Assembly (NCBI RefSeq): GCF_000520995.1
Contig: NZ_JACA01000036.1
Coordinates: 1-64,000, forward strand
From: Aquimarina macrocephali JAMB N27
GTDB taxonomy: Bacteria; Bacteroidota; Bacteroidia; Flavobacteriales; Flavobacteriaceae
DNA: 64,000 bases
Direction: 5' to 3'
The notes beneath the pieces were generated by a model that saw nothing but the letters and a program-made list of their open reading frames with translations, was not told the DNA's origin and searched no databases. Positions 25,671-34,209 of this stretch are shown here, one piece after another; the first letter of the stretch is position 1; every line of letters begins with the position of its first letter. The position numbers and the translations under genes are program-made.

Positions 25671-26495
25671 ATGATATTTTTAGGAAACATAAAGGAGTAT
25701 CTTCAATTAGAGACAATCAATAGTCAAAATAGTAAAATACTAAATGAAACTATAGAAAGTAGTTTGACTATTCTATGGTTTGAATCTGATCAAAATGAAC
25801 TCATAATTGATGGAAAGAAGCAAGCATTCTCTAAGAATGAAATTGTTTTCTTGACAGAGTTTCATAATGTTATAATCAAAAATATTGATTGTATTAGGTT
25901 TTTAAGATTTAATAGACCTTTCTATTGTATTCTTGATCATGATACCGAAGTAGGCTGTAAAGGCATCTTATTCTTTGGAGCATCACAATTACCAATCATT
26001 CAAATTCCGGAAGAAGAACTAGATAAATTCGAGACGTTATGGAAAATGTTTACCATAGAGATGCAATCTAATGATAGTTTGCAAATAGAGATGTTGCAAA
26101 TGATGCTTAAACGATATTTGATTCTATGTGCCAGAATTTATAAGTTAAAAGAGAATTTCCCCAATGAAAAAGAGGATTCTGATATTGTAAGAGAGTTTAA
26201 TTTTTTGGTAGAACAACACTTCAAGACAAAGCATCATGTATCTGAGTATGCCGAGTTGTTATACAAATCTCCAAAGACATTGTCTAATATTTTTTCAAAG
26301 ATGGGCTCCAAAACGCCCTTACAATATATACAAGATCGAAAAATGCTGGAAGCGAGAAGACTTTTGCATTATACAAATATGCAGATAAAAGAAATAGCTT
26401 ATGAAATCGGATATGAGGACGTACAGGCATTCAGTAGATTTTTTAAAAACCAGGAAGGGAGTTCTCCTTCAGAATTTAAAGAAAAAGTAAGCTAG
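25671..26495 (+). CDS. AraC-family transcriptional regulator
   Basis: The 274-aa product has a divergent N-terminal sensor half and a standard AraC double helix-turn-helix at the C-terminus. It includes SPKTLSNIFSKMGSKTPL and IKEIAYEIGYEDVQAFSRFF followed by SPSEF. It is about 80 bases upstream of the isochorismatase-like gene and is the best candidate to control it. The sensor ligand is unknown. Confidence 0.88.
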   Translation: MIFLGNIKEYLQLETINSQNSKILNETIESSLTILWFESDQNELIIDGKKQAFSKNEIVFLTEFHNVIIKNIDCIRFLRFNRPFYCILDHDTEVGCKGILFFGASQLPIIQIPEEELDKFETLWKMFTIEMQSNDSLQIEMLQMMLKRYLILCARIYKLKENFPNEKEDSDIVREFNFLVEQHFKTKHHVSEYAELLYKSPKTLSNIFSKMGSKTPLQYIQDRKMLEARRLLHYTNMQIKEIAYEIGYEDVQAFSRFFKNQEGSSPSEFKEKVS

Positions 26496-26596
26496 GAAAA
26501 ATTGCCAACACTTCGGGAATAGTTACCTAACAAGAACTTACTTCTCTACACCATCTTTGCATTGTCAAATTGAGTATTAATCTAAAGAATAAGACA

Positions 26597-27328
26597 ATGA
26601 AAAATTTAGTAATAACATTAACTTTAATCATATCAGGTCTAACAAGTGTGTATGCACAATTACCTGATCCCGGATTTACTGTAGATCAAAATACAGCAAT
26701 CGTAATTACAGATCCTCAAAACGATTTTTTAAGCCCTAATGGTGTAACCTGGGGAGTAGTAGGAGAAAGTGTTACTGCAAATAATACTGTTGATAATATC
26801 GAAGCATTATTTAAGGTAGCGCAGCAAAAGAATATTACAGTTTTTGTCTCTCCACATTATTATTATCCTCATGATCATACCTGGAAAATAGAAGGAGCAT
26901 TAGAAGCATTAATGCATAAAATTAATATGTTTGATAGAAAAGATGCATTATCTACAGAGGGTTTTGAAGGTTCTGGAGCAGATTGGTTAGACAAGTACAA
27001 AAAATATATTAAAAAGGATAATGTAATTGTAACAAGTCCTCACAAAGTGTATGGGCCAGAATCCAACGATTTGGCTTTACAATTACGCAAACATGGGTAT
27101 AGTAAAGTAATATTGGCAGGTATGTCTGCAAACCTTTGTACAGAATCCCATATGAGAGATCTTATTGAATCTGGTTTTGATGTTGCTGTAGTAAAAGATG
27201 CAACCGCAGGAGCTATTTTACCAGGTCTAAATGCTTATGAGGCAGCAGTAGTAAACTTTCAAATGATAGCTAGTCATGTTTTTACAACCAAAGACATCGT
27301 TAAAGAAATAAGTACTTCTAAACAATAA
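26597..27328 (+). CDS. Exported isochorismatase-like cysteine hydrolase
   Basis: The frame opens at 26570, but ATG at 26597 starts directly on a signal peptide (MKNLVITLTLIISG...SVYAQ), so that start is preferred (243 aa). The isochorismatase-like fold shows the catalytic triad region: Asp in VITDPQNDFLSP, Lys in TSPHKVYGP, and Cys in MSANLCTESHMRD. Members hydrolyse amides such as nicotinamide, N-carbamoyl compounds or isochorismate. The exported form with a metal-like HYYYPHDH segment is a distinct secreted subgroup whose substrate I cannot name. A terminator with a 30-bp palindrome follows. Confidence 0.85.
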   Translation: MKNLVITLTLIISGLTSVYAQLPDPGFTVDQNTAIVITDPQNDFLSPNGVTWGVVGESVTANNTVDNIEALFKVAQQKNITVFVSPHYYYPHDHTWKIEGALEALMHKINMFDRKDALSTEGFEGSGADWLDKYKKYIKKDNVIVTSPHKVYGPESNDLALQLRKHGYSKVILAGMSANLCTESHMRDLIESGFDVAVVKDATAGAILPGLNAYEAAVVNFQMIASHVFTTKDIVKEISTSKQ

Positions 27329-27395
27329 ATGGCAGGATTATAAAAAAAGTGAAATGTGATTATTTCACAATTGATGATTGATTTTTTATGATAGG

Positions 27396-27428
27396 AACCC
27401 TTGTGAATAATTATTCACAAGGGTTTGT
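27396..27428 (+). terminator. Palindromic intrinsic terminator
   Basis: The stretch 27396-27425 is a perfect 30-base palindrome (arm AACCCTTGTGAATAA) followed by TGTTT. It ends the isochorismatase transcript. The remaining 260 bases to the next gene hold no recognisable feature. A weaker GTGAAA...TTTCAC repeat lies just before it near 27350-27368. Confidence 0.75.
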
Positions 27429-27688
27429 TTATTCTTTGTATTACCAGTTGCGCCAAGGAAATTGTTTACTATCTCACCTGTAAATCTCTCAGGAAATATC
27501 ACGAATTTAAGCTTAAAATAAGGTTGTTCTCGGCAATTTTACTGTGAATGCGGTAAGTGCTATAAATCAACCTAGTAGTAATTTAAAAAAAAGTACGGAT
27601 AGTAGCATTCGGACTTGTTATGTGGAATAATTTTTAGGGTCTGTCGGCATTTAAATGTTGTATATATAAACAATAAAATCTTAGAATT

Positions 27689-28297
27689 ATGAAAATGAAA
27701 AGAAATCAATTCATCATCCTGTTTTTAATCTCAATAAGTTTTTTGGCTTGCAATAATGATGATGATAACAATGTAGCACAAAGTGATTTTGGAATCTTTA
27801 AATCAATAAATGATACGACCGCAGAAATGAATGGTACAATTACGAGTAACACCCCAACTCATTTTAATAACCTATTGGCAAAATATCCCAAGCTGAAAAG
27901 GGTAAATATGTTGGATTGTCCTGGTTCTGAAGATGATGATGCTAATTTGATCGTTTCCAAAAAAATGCATGATAGTGGTGTAGAATTTCATTTATCTGCT
28001 CGTTCGGTCATTGCTTCTGGAGCGGTAGATATGTATGTCGGAGGAGTAAAAAGAACACGTGAACAAGGAAGTCGTATCGGAGTACATTCCTGGGGAGCTG
28101 CTCCCGGACAACCAATCGCTACTTCATATCCCGTAGGTCATGCTGTGCATTTACCATATATCAATTATTATAAGTCGGTAGGATTTACGCAGAAAGAAGC
28201 AGAAGATTTTTATTATTTCACTATTAAAGCCGCTCCGGCAGAAAGCGTACACTGGATGACAGAAGAAGAGATAACCCAATATAAAGTAACAAAATAA
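27689..28297 (+). CDS. ClpP-like (COG3904-type) lipoprotein
   Basis: The 202-aa product (or from Met3 at 27695) has a lipoprotein signal (SFLACNNDDD). Its domain resembles periplasmic ClpP/crotonase-fold proteins. The serine context is SVIASGAVDMYVGG, followed about 20 residues later by GSRIGVHSWG, giving a Ser and a His in the order expected for the ClpP active site. Length and order fit, but catalysis is unproven. It is 6 bases upstream of a broken lipoprotein gene and probably shares its transcript. Confidence 0.7.
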   Translation: MKMKRNQFIILFLISISFLACNNDDDNNVAQSDFGIFKSINDTTAEMNGTITSNTPTHFNNLLAKYPKLKRVNMLDCPGSEDDDANLIVSKKMHDSGVEFHLSARSVIASGAVDMYVGGVKRTREQGSRIGVHSWGAAPGQPIATSYPVGHAVHLPYINYYKSVGFTQKEAEDFYYFTIKAAPAESVHWMTEEEITQYKVTK

Positions 28298-28303
28298 CAA
28301 AGT

Positions 28304-29180
28304 ATGAAAAATCATTTTAAAGTATTAAATATATTGGTGGTAGCCTGCGCTATTTTAAATTGTGTAGCCTGCTCAAATGATGATGATTCCGCAATAATGC
28401 CAACAACAGGAACAGTTAATCCAGGTGATGATCCTAATTTCAAGATTGTAAAAAATACAGATGCTGGATTTGATTCATTTAACAGAAAAGTTATGGTCTT
28501 TGATATTCCAATTTATGCTGCAGCTGCAGTAGAAGATACTAAACTATTGCATGCTGCTAATTTAATGGCTCAGTATTTAGATAATGACGAAGATGGTTCG
28601 ATTGACAATACAACGATTCACAATTCGATGAAATCTAACAAAGCTTTTTTGTTTATGTGGAAAACAGAAGCAGATAGAGATAATTTTAATCCCCCTGCTG
28701 GATTTGAAGTTGGGCAAGATTTAGGAGCAGATGAGACCGTACCAACATGGCATACAAATGGGCATACAGGATCATTTGATGCTGCTTTAGAAGAAGTGTG
28801 GCATATTGTTGCTAATGGGGGGGCATGAAAGAGCTTATCCAGGTATTTTTAGTTCTCAATCTGGATCAGAAATCAGTAAAGCAATGGATGCTGCTCGTGG
28901 AGGAAACTTTCAATCCCCTCCAGAAAATTACCCAGCTAATGCCTGGTATACTTATGATGATATTACTTGCGATTACAATTGCCAGGTTGGAGAATATTTA
29001 TATTGGATAATGAGTTCTATGCTCGGTGCTCAGGAAAATAGACTAGGTGAAATTGATAACGAGTGGAAATTAAACACTAGAGCCAAAGTAGAGGCAATCG
29101 ATACAAAAGCCTGGGCAATATTTACGAATTCAGCATATAAAATGCCTGCAAAATTGCCAGATGGTACTTATAAAAGATAA
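28304..29180 (+). pseudogene. Unknown lipoprotein gene broken by a frameshift at a G7 run
   Basis: Two overlapping frames read as one protein of about 291 aa if one G is removed from the seven-G run at 28817-28823. The first frame reads EEVWHIVANGG then stops; the second continues GGHERAYPGIFSSQSG. The first part has a lipoprotein signal (VACAILNCVACSNDDD) and the second ends KLPDGTYKR. The joined centre EEVWHIVANGGHE has metal-ligand-like Glu/His residues, but I do not recognise a peptidase family. It may be a true pseudogene, a phase-variable gene or an assembly error in a homopolymer. Confidence 0.8.
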
Positions 29181-29420
29181 TAAAATAGGGTAAAGTATAT
29201 TTTGATTGTTGTTTATATATAACATCTAAATGTATTTTAGTTTTTTGTGAGAATAGATATTCTTCTGTAGAAAACTCGATATGTATATTGTAGAAGAGGT
29301 AATAGCAAGAGATGATATTCGTATAAATGTTGTAATAGAAAATATTGATTAATAAAGTGTTGTGGGGCGTTTCTGTGTTGTAGTAATGTGATCACGCCCC
29401 TGCAACCACAAATTATAAAT

Positions 29421-30119
29421 ATGATGGATAGAAAGAAATTTTTAAAAAATGGGATGGCAGGAATAGGCTCTATTATAGCAATCCCAACGTTAATAACATC
29501 ATGTAGTAAGAATGATGATGACTCAGGAAATACTGTAGATGCTGGTTCATGTGTCATTTCTCCAGTCGAGACAGCAGGGCCATTTCCAATAAAAACACCG
29601 ACAGATTTGGTAAAAGAAAATATAATTGGTGATCGTACAGGGATTCCATTAAAAATAACAATACAGGTGCAAAATGTAAATAATAATTGTGGGCCATTAG
29701 CAGGTGTTTTTGTGGATATTTGGCAATGCGATGCAAAGGGAAACTATTCTGAATATTCTGGTCAGTTAGATGGGGATTTTACGAGTCAAAAATTTCTAAG
29801 AGGAAGGCAAACCACAGATGCCAATGGTAATGCTTCGTTTATAAGTATATATCCAGGATGGTATCCTGGTAGAGCTCCCCATCTTCACTTAGAAATTTTG
29901 AAATCATCAGGAGAATCATTGCTTATTACTCAAGTTGCTTTTCCAGAAAATATTTCTAAAGCAGTTTATGCTACTACGAATTATAAAGGAGATTTTGATA
30001 CTTCAAATACCCAGGATGGTATATTTTCGGGTGATATTAATCGTAGTATAGCGAATTCTGTAACAGGAAATACAACCGATGGTTATATCCTTACAGAGAC
30101 GATAAAGGTATCAGGGTGA
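29421..30119 (+). CDS. Intradiol ring-cleavage dioxygenase-like lipoprotein
   Basis: The frame opens at 29388, but ATG at 29421 gives MMDRKKFLKNGMAGIG and then a lipoprotein-type Cys (LITSCSKND). The domain has intradiol dioxygenase features: ETAGPFPI, VFVDIWQCDAKGNYS (first Tyr region), and SIYPGWYPGRAPHLHLE with the Tyr-His-x-His iron ligands. Intradiol enzymes open catechols between the hydroxyls. Exported members occur in Bacteroidota, but the substrate is unknown. The leader has a KK rather than RR pair, so Sec or lipoprotein export is likely. A terminator follows. Confidence 0.85.
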   Translation: MMDRKKFLKNGMAGIGSIIAIPTLITSCSKNDDDSGNTVDAGSCVISPVETAGPFPIKTPTDLVKENIIGDRTGIPLKITIQVQNVNNNCGPLAGVFVDIWQCDAKGNYSEYSGQLDGDFTSQKFLRGRQTTDANGNASFISIYPGWYPGRAPHLHLEILKSSGESLLITQVAFPENISKAVYATTNYKGDFDTSNTQDGIFSGDINRSIANSVTGNTTDGYILTETIKVSG

Positions 30120-30190
30120 ATTTAAAATGCTAGAAATCTTATAGTTTTTGGTATAAAAAAGAGATATTATTTTTAGAATCTTATAAAAAC

Positions 30191-30220
30191 AAAAAACCTA
30201 AACATTTGTTCAGGTTTTTT
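30191..30220. terminator. Bidirectional terminator
   Basis: AAAAAACCT and AGGTTTTTT flank an ATTT loop (with one mismatched pair and AAC/GTT). Poly-A and poly-T arms make it work on either strand, between the convergent dioxygenase and DUF5648-like genes. Confidence 0.75.
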
Positions 30221-30312
30221 GTGGTGTAACTCCTTCAGATAAATATCAATATATTTTTCCTCACAAACTCAGATGATTTTTTGAAGGCACCTTTTTCTTA
30301 TAGATTATTTTC

Positions 30313-30885
30313 TTAATACACCCAGCCAGTTACTCCTTCATATTTATATCCGGCGTTAATACCTTCAGAATAATTTTTGGTATATAGATGATCAGAATTT
30401 CTGGTATGATAAAAGCGATATAGCTTTTTTCTTCCATTACCGGGTTTTTTATGTATTAAAACAAGCCTGGAAACATCTTTCCAGCCTTTACTGATTAAAG
30501 TTAAAATTTCAGTAGGGCTAGTTGTTAGTACAAAATCTATTTTTCTTGGATGTAATAAAAAGTATAATTCGTTATGTGTATTAAAATCGATTTCTCGGCG
30601 AGATCTGGCTACATCGGTTCTAAAAGAAACTCCTTCTCTGCTCCCTATTCCAATGCCTTGGCCTCCTTGTGTTTTATATGTATGAAGAGATGCAGATCCT
30701 CCGCTATAATATCGATACACGTTTTGAGAACTTAAAGCCCTTGATTTTGTGTTGATATTGCCTTCGGTTTGATTAGAAACTTGCTCCAGAGGTACATCTT
30801 CACCTTCTGATTCACAAGAAGTCAATAATAGACATATTGCAAAAATCAAATTTAAAATTGAAACTAAGAATTTGGTTTTTTTCAT
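30313..30885 (-). CDS. DUF5648-like lipoprotein
   Basis: The frame extends to 30948, but ATG at 30885 (MKKTKFLVSILNL) starts a clear lipoprotein signal ending LLTSCES, so this start is preferred (190 aa). The mature protein has two tyrosine-rich segments, YRYYSGGSASLHTY and YRFYHTRNSDHLYT, and ends KYEGVTGWVY. These are hallmarks of DUF5648-type repeats found in secreted and surface proteins. It is probably a surface or periplasmic lipoprotein of unknown role. Terminator-like sequence lies between it and the dioxygenase gene. Confidence 0.75.
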   Translation of the reverse strand: MKKTKFLVSILNLIFAICLLLTSCESEGEDVPLEQVSNQTEGNINTKSRALSSQNVYRYYSGGSASLHTYKTQGGQGIGIGSREGVSFRTDVARSRREIDFNTHNELYFLLHPRKIDFVLTTSPTEILTLISKGWKDVSRLVLIHKKPGNGRKKLYRFYHTRNSDHLYTKNYSEGINAGYKYEGVTGWVY

Positions 30886-31243
30886 GGCTTTAAGAGTTTT
30901 AAAAATTAGTATTTGATGAATTAATTTTATGGTTGGTACATATTTCATCCCCTACAGAATTCAAAAATATGAAGATGGATACAAGAAATACAAAGTAATA
31001 TTCTTGATATTTATAAATTTAAACCAATAATTTGTACATGTCGCATGGTTTAATTTTTGCTGTTATATACCAAATTATGCATTGATAATAGTTAGTTTTA
31101 TAGATTGAATGAAATATTCACAATATTTTTTTGATAGTTTTATTCCTTACTATTTTTTAATATCATTTACTTATATATTTAATTAAAAGATATGATTTTT
31201 GAATGCTGTTAAGCAGATTTCAAGGACTATAAAAATCACTTTA

Positions 31244-32944
31244 ATGATCAGGAAGTATTCGTTTTTAGGTTACCTGCTAATTTTATTTGTTTTTGTGCAA
31301 CCATTACGAGGACAAACTAAGAGTTCTAATAGTGCTCAGGATTTATTAGATTTTAATGAATTAAAAGAGGTAATAGCGGCGCAACCAGAAGATTCCTTAA
31401 AATTAGAAGTAGCACAGGCCTCTCTTGATAAAGCCAGATATCGATTAGATACACTACGTATGGCTAACGCGTATTATTTTTTATCCAAATTTAACCGTTC
31501 TAATCAATTACGCTATGCCGATAGTCTTATTGTAATTACCAAAGGTAAAAGTTATGAAAGATACCCGGCTTTGGGTTATTTGCGTAAAGGTAATGTGCGT
31601 TATGAAGAAGGAAATTACAAAGAGGCTTTAGAATTTTATCTAATAGCATCAAAATCTGCAAAAGAAAACGGCAATGAACTGCTATACCTTAAGTTGAAAT
31701 TTAATATAGGATTATTAAAAAATACTGCAGGAGAAAGAGAAGAAGCACAAGCTATTTTTTTGGAGTATTTAAATTTTTTAGATCAAAACCCTAAACTTAA
31801 AACCTCAAACCTTTACAATAGAGTGCTGTTTGCTCTCACTGATTCATACATTTATAGTAATCAATTTAATCTAGCCGAAGATTATATTGATAAAGGGATT
31901 CAAGAAGCATTAAAAACAAATGATATATCTATATATTCTAATTTTGTTGTGTATTCGGGGATGTATAAATATTTCTCTAAAAACTATAATCAAGCAATTG
32001 ACAGCCTTGAAAAAGGAAAAAACCTAATACAAAAATCTGATGAGGTAAAGACAAGAATTGCTATCTGTGATTATTATATTGCCCGTTCATACCAGGATCA
32101 GGGTAAGGTAGAGCAGAGTATGCAATATTTTAAAAATGTAGATCGTATTCTCAAAGAAACTGAAGATGTTATTCCCGAATTAATAGATACATATGATTAT
32201 TTGATTGCTGATTCTAAAGCAAAAAAAAATCTTGAAAAGCAAATTGAATACATCAATACACTATTAAGATTGGACAGTATTAGACATGCTAATCAAATCT
32301 ATCTAACCAAAAACATTAATGAAAGATATGATACAGTAGAATTGATTTCTGAAAAAGAAAAATTAATAGATCAGTTGCAACACGATAAATTCTTAAAAGA
32401 AGAAACCATAACTATTCTAATAGTGTTTCTTGTCATTTTGATCATAGTTGCTACATATGGTTTTCGCAAAAGCTATGTAAACAAAAGGCGTTTTTTAAGA
32501 TTACTTGAAGATCAAAAAACCAAAGAAAGTAATCTGCTAGATTTTGTTGATATCAGTGCTAATATTTCAAAAAAACAAGATATAGATATCCCAAAAGATG
32601 TTATAGAAACTGTATTAAAAAAACTTCATAATTTTGAAAACTCGACTAAGTTTTCTAAAAAACATTATACACTTAATTCATTAGCCAAAGAGTTAAATAC
32701 AAATAGTGCGTATTTATCAAAGATTATAAATGTGTATAAAAATGTGAACTTTGCAAATTATCTAAATAATTTAAGAATTGATTTTGCGGTAGATGAACTT
32801 GCCTCTAATAAATCATTACGTTCCTATACGATTAAGGCTATTGCAGAAGAGGTAGGGTTTAAAAATGCACAATCGTTTTCTTCTGCGTTCTATAAAAAAA
32901 CAGGCATTTATCCATCTTACTTCATTAAACATTTAGAGATATAA
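31244..32944 (+). CDS. TPR-AraC membrane-bound regulator
   Basis: A TTG start at 31199 is possible, but ATG at 31244 begins a signal peptide (MIRKYSFLGYLLIL...LRGQ) and is preferred (566 aa). TPR repeats fill roughly residues 50-340. One transmembrane helix (ITILIVFLVILIIVATYGF) lies near residue 400. The C-terminus carries an AraC-type double helix-turn-helix with NSLAKELNTNSAYLSKI and IAEEVGFKNAQSFSSAF. This one-component architecture puts a periplasmic TPR sensor on a cytosolic DNA-binding domain and is common in Flavobacteriia. The 57-aa peptide gene lies about 130 bases downstream and could be its target or signal (inference). Confidence 0.88.
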   Translation: MIRKYSFLGYLLILFVFVQPLRGQTKSSNSAQDLLDFNELKEVIAAQPEDSLKLEVAQASLDKARYRLDTLRMANAYYFLSKFNRSNQLRYADSLIVITKGKSYERYPALGYLRKGNVRYEEGNYKEALEFYLIASKSAKENGNELLYLKLKFNIGLLKNTAGEREEAQAIFLEYLNFLDQNPKLKTSNLYNRVLFALTDSYIYSNQFNLAEDYIDKGIQEALKTNDISIYSNFVVYSGMYKYFSKNYNQAIDSLEKGKNLIQKSDEVKTRIAICDYYIARSYQDQGKVEQSMQYFKNVDRILKETEDVIPELIDTYDYLIADSKAKKNLEKQIEYINTLLRLDSIRHANQIYLTKNINERYDTVELISEKEKLIDQLQHDKFLKEETITILIVFLVILIIVATYGFRKSYVNKRRFLRLLEDQKTKESNLLDFVDISANISKKQDIDIPKDVIETVLKKLHNFENSTKFSKKHYTLNSLAKELNTNSAYLSKIINVYKNVNFANYLNNLRIDFAVDELASNKSLRSYTIKAIAEEVGFKNAQSFSSAFYKKTGIYPSYFIKHLEI

Positions 32945-33073
32945 AGTAAAGGCTTATAGTGTCTACTTCAATGTTTTTATACCTTAAATTTATAAATATC
33001 AACTAGTATGTCATATTAGGAGTTAGTTAAAAGCTATATTTTTAATATTAAGAACACACAAACCGAAATTGTT

Positions 33074-33247
33074 ATGAAAACAAATAAGAAAATAAAATCA
33101 TTTAAGTTAGAAAAGATAAAAATTACCAAATTGGCTAATGCAAATACAATCAAGGGAGGTGATAGTATACCACCTGCCACAGAAAGATTTTGCAATACGA
33201 AGAAATGTTTCACCAAACTAACCAAAACAGTTCCCGTAGAGGAATAG
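33074..33247 (+). CDS. RiPP-like precursor peptide with double-glycine leader
   Basis: A 57-codon ATG frame encodes a leader rich in Lys and Leu (FKLEKIKITKLANANTIKGG) ending in a GG cleavage motif at residues 28-29. A core DSIPPATERFCNTKKCF follows, continuing with several Thr and Lys. Spaced K-L-x-K-x-x-I-x-K-L residues before GG are typical of Bacteroidota class I lanthipeptide and other natural-product precursors (TIGR04149-like). Two Cys (40, 45) and Thr residues could form thioether or disulfide links. No modification or export gene is adjacent. It sits after the TPR-AraC regulator and before a strong terminator and tRNA-Phe. A long antisense frame covers it but has no support. Confidence 0.7.
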   Translation: MKTNKKIKSFKLEKIKITKLANANTIKGGDSIPPATERFCNTKKCFTKLTKTVPVEE

Positions 33248-33274
33248 GGTAGTTTTTTAATGATATATAATAAA

Positions 33275-33302
33275 AAAAACCCGAACATTTGTTCGGGTTT
33301 TT
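33275..33302. terminator. Bidirectional intrinsic terminator
   Basis: AAAAACCCGAAC, an ATTT loop, and GTTCGGGTTTTT form a perfect 12-pair hairpin with A and T tails. It ends the peptide gene on the plus strand and the tRNA transcript on the minus strand. Confidence 0.85.
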
Positions 33303-33306
33303 AAGG

Positions 33307-33379
33307 TGGTGCCTCCAGGAATCGAACCAGGGACACAAGGATTTTCAGTCCTTTGCTCTACCAACTGAGCTAAGGCACC
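33307..33379 (-). tRNA. tRNA-Phe (GAA)
   Basis: On the minus strand the gene reads GGTGCCTTAGCTCAGTTGGT and continues through a five-pair anticodon stem AAGGA/TCCTT. The loop CTGAAAA has anticodon GAA. The T-arm is CCTGG-TTCGATT-CCTGG and the acceptor closes with AGGCACC plus discriminator A. All cloverleaf stems pair. The CCA end is not encoded in full. Confidence 0.97.
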
Positions 33380-33477
33380 TTGCTGTAAGCGGATGCAAAT
33401 ATAGAACGCTTTTTTTAATACACAAAAGAAAAAATTAAAAAAATCGTTTTGTACTTTTGCGACTTACAAAATAAAGT

Positions 33478-34209
33478 ATGAATCTCATTATTGATGTAGG
33501 GAATACATATACCAAAATAGGAATTTTTGAAGAATCAAAAATTATCTATAAAAATAAGATTGAACAACATCGTTTTAAAGAGGCAATCCAAAAAATCAAA
33601 GAAGAATACCCTTTGATCACCGATGCTATCCTTTCTTCAGTATCTAATATAGCAGAGAATCATATAACATATATTAAAAATTTGTATAACACGCTTATAT
33701 TAGATCACCTGGTAGAAATGCCATTCAAGAACCTGTATGAGACCCCATCTACACTAGGGATAGATCGATTGGCTTTGGTGGCAGCAGCTGTAAATCAATT
33801 TCCTAATAAGGATGTATTGGTAATTGATGCAGGAACTTGTATAACATATGATTTCAAAAACAAAAAAGAAGAGTATCTTGGTGGCGCAATTGGACCAGGA
33901 GTTCGGCTAAGATATGAGAGTCTTCATAATTATACGGCAAAACTACCATTGTTACAGGTAACTGATCCAAAAAATCATATAGGAAACAGTACAGAAGAGG
34001 CAATACATTCTGGAGTAGTTTTTGGAATTTTGCATGAAATTAATGGAGTAATTGAAGAATATTGCAACATTTATACTGATTTAACAGTTATTTTAACTGG
34101 TGGAGATGCACATTTTTTGTCTAAAAGATTAAAAAATAGCATATTTGCCACTTCTAATTTTTTGTTGGAGGGATTAAACCACATTTTAGCTTTTAATAAT
34201 AGTAAATGA
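33478..34209 (+). CDS. coaX: Type III pantothenate kinase
   Basis: The 243-aa protein carries the three type III kinase landmarks: DVGNTYTKIGIF (nucleotide-binding), TPSTLGIDRLALVAAA, and VIDAGTCITYD followed by GGAIGPGVRLRYESL. It makes 4'-phosphopantothenate, the first step of coenzyme A synthesis. A -7 element TACTTTTG (33452-33459) precedes the ATG. The stop overlaps the next start (ATGA), so the following barrel protein is translated from the same message. This gene order (coaX, barrel protein, TPR protein, lptC) recurs in many Flavobacteriia. Confidence 0.93.
   Translation: MNLIIDVGNTYTKIGIFEESKIIYKNKIEQHRFKEAIQKIKEEYPLITDAILSSVSNIAENHITYIKNLYNTLILDHLVEMPFKNLYETPSTLGIDRLALVAAAVNQFPNKDVLVIDAGTCITYDFKNKKEEYLGGAIGPGVRLRYESLHNYTAKLPLLQVTDPKNHIGNSTEEAIHSGVVFGILHEINGVIEEYCNIYTDLTVILTGGDAHFLSKRLKNSIFATSNFLLEGLNHILAFNNSK

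Noticed and set aside
33034..33288. 84-aa minus-strand frame over the RiPP-like gene
   Set aside because: It runs antisense through the precursor and into the terminator, and has AT-rich hydrophobic composition. The plus-strand 57-aa frame has a leader motif and a proper terminator.
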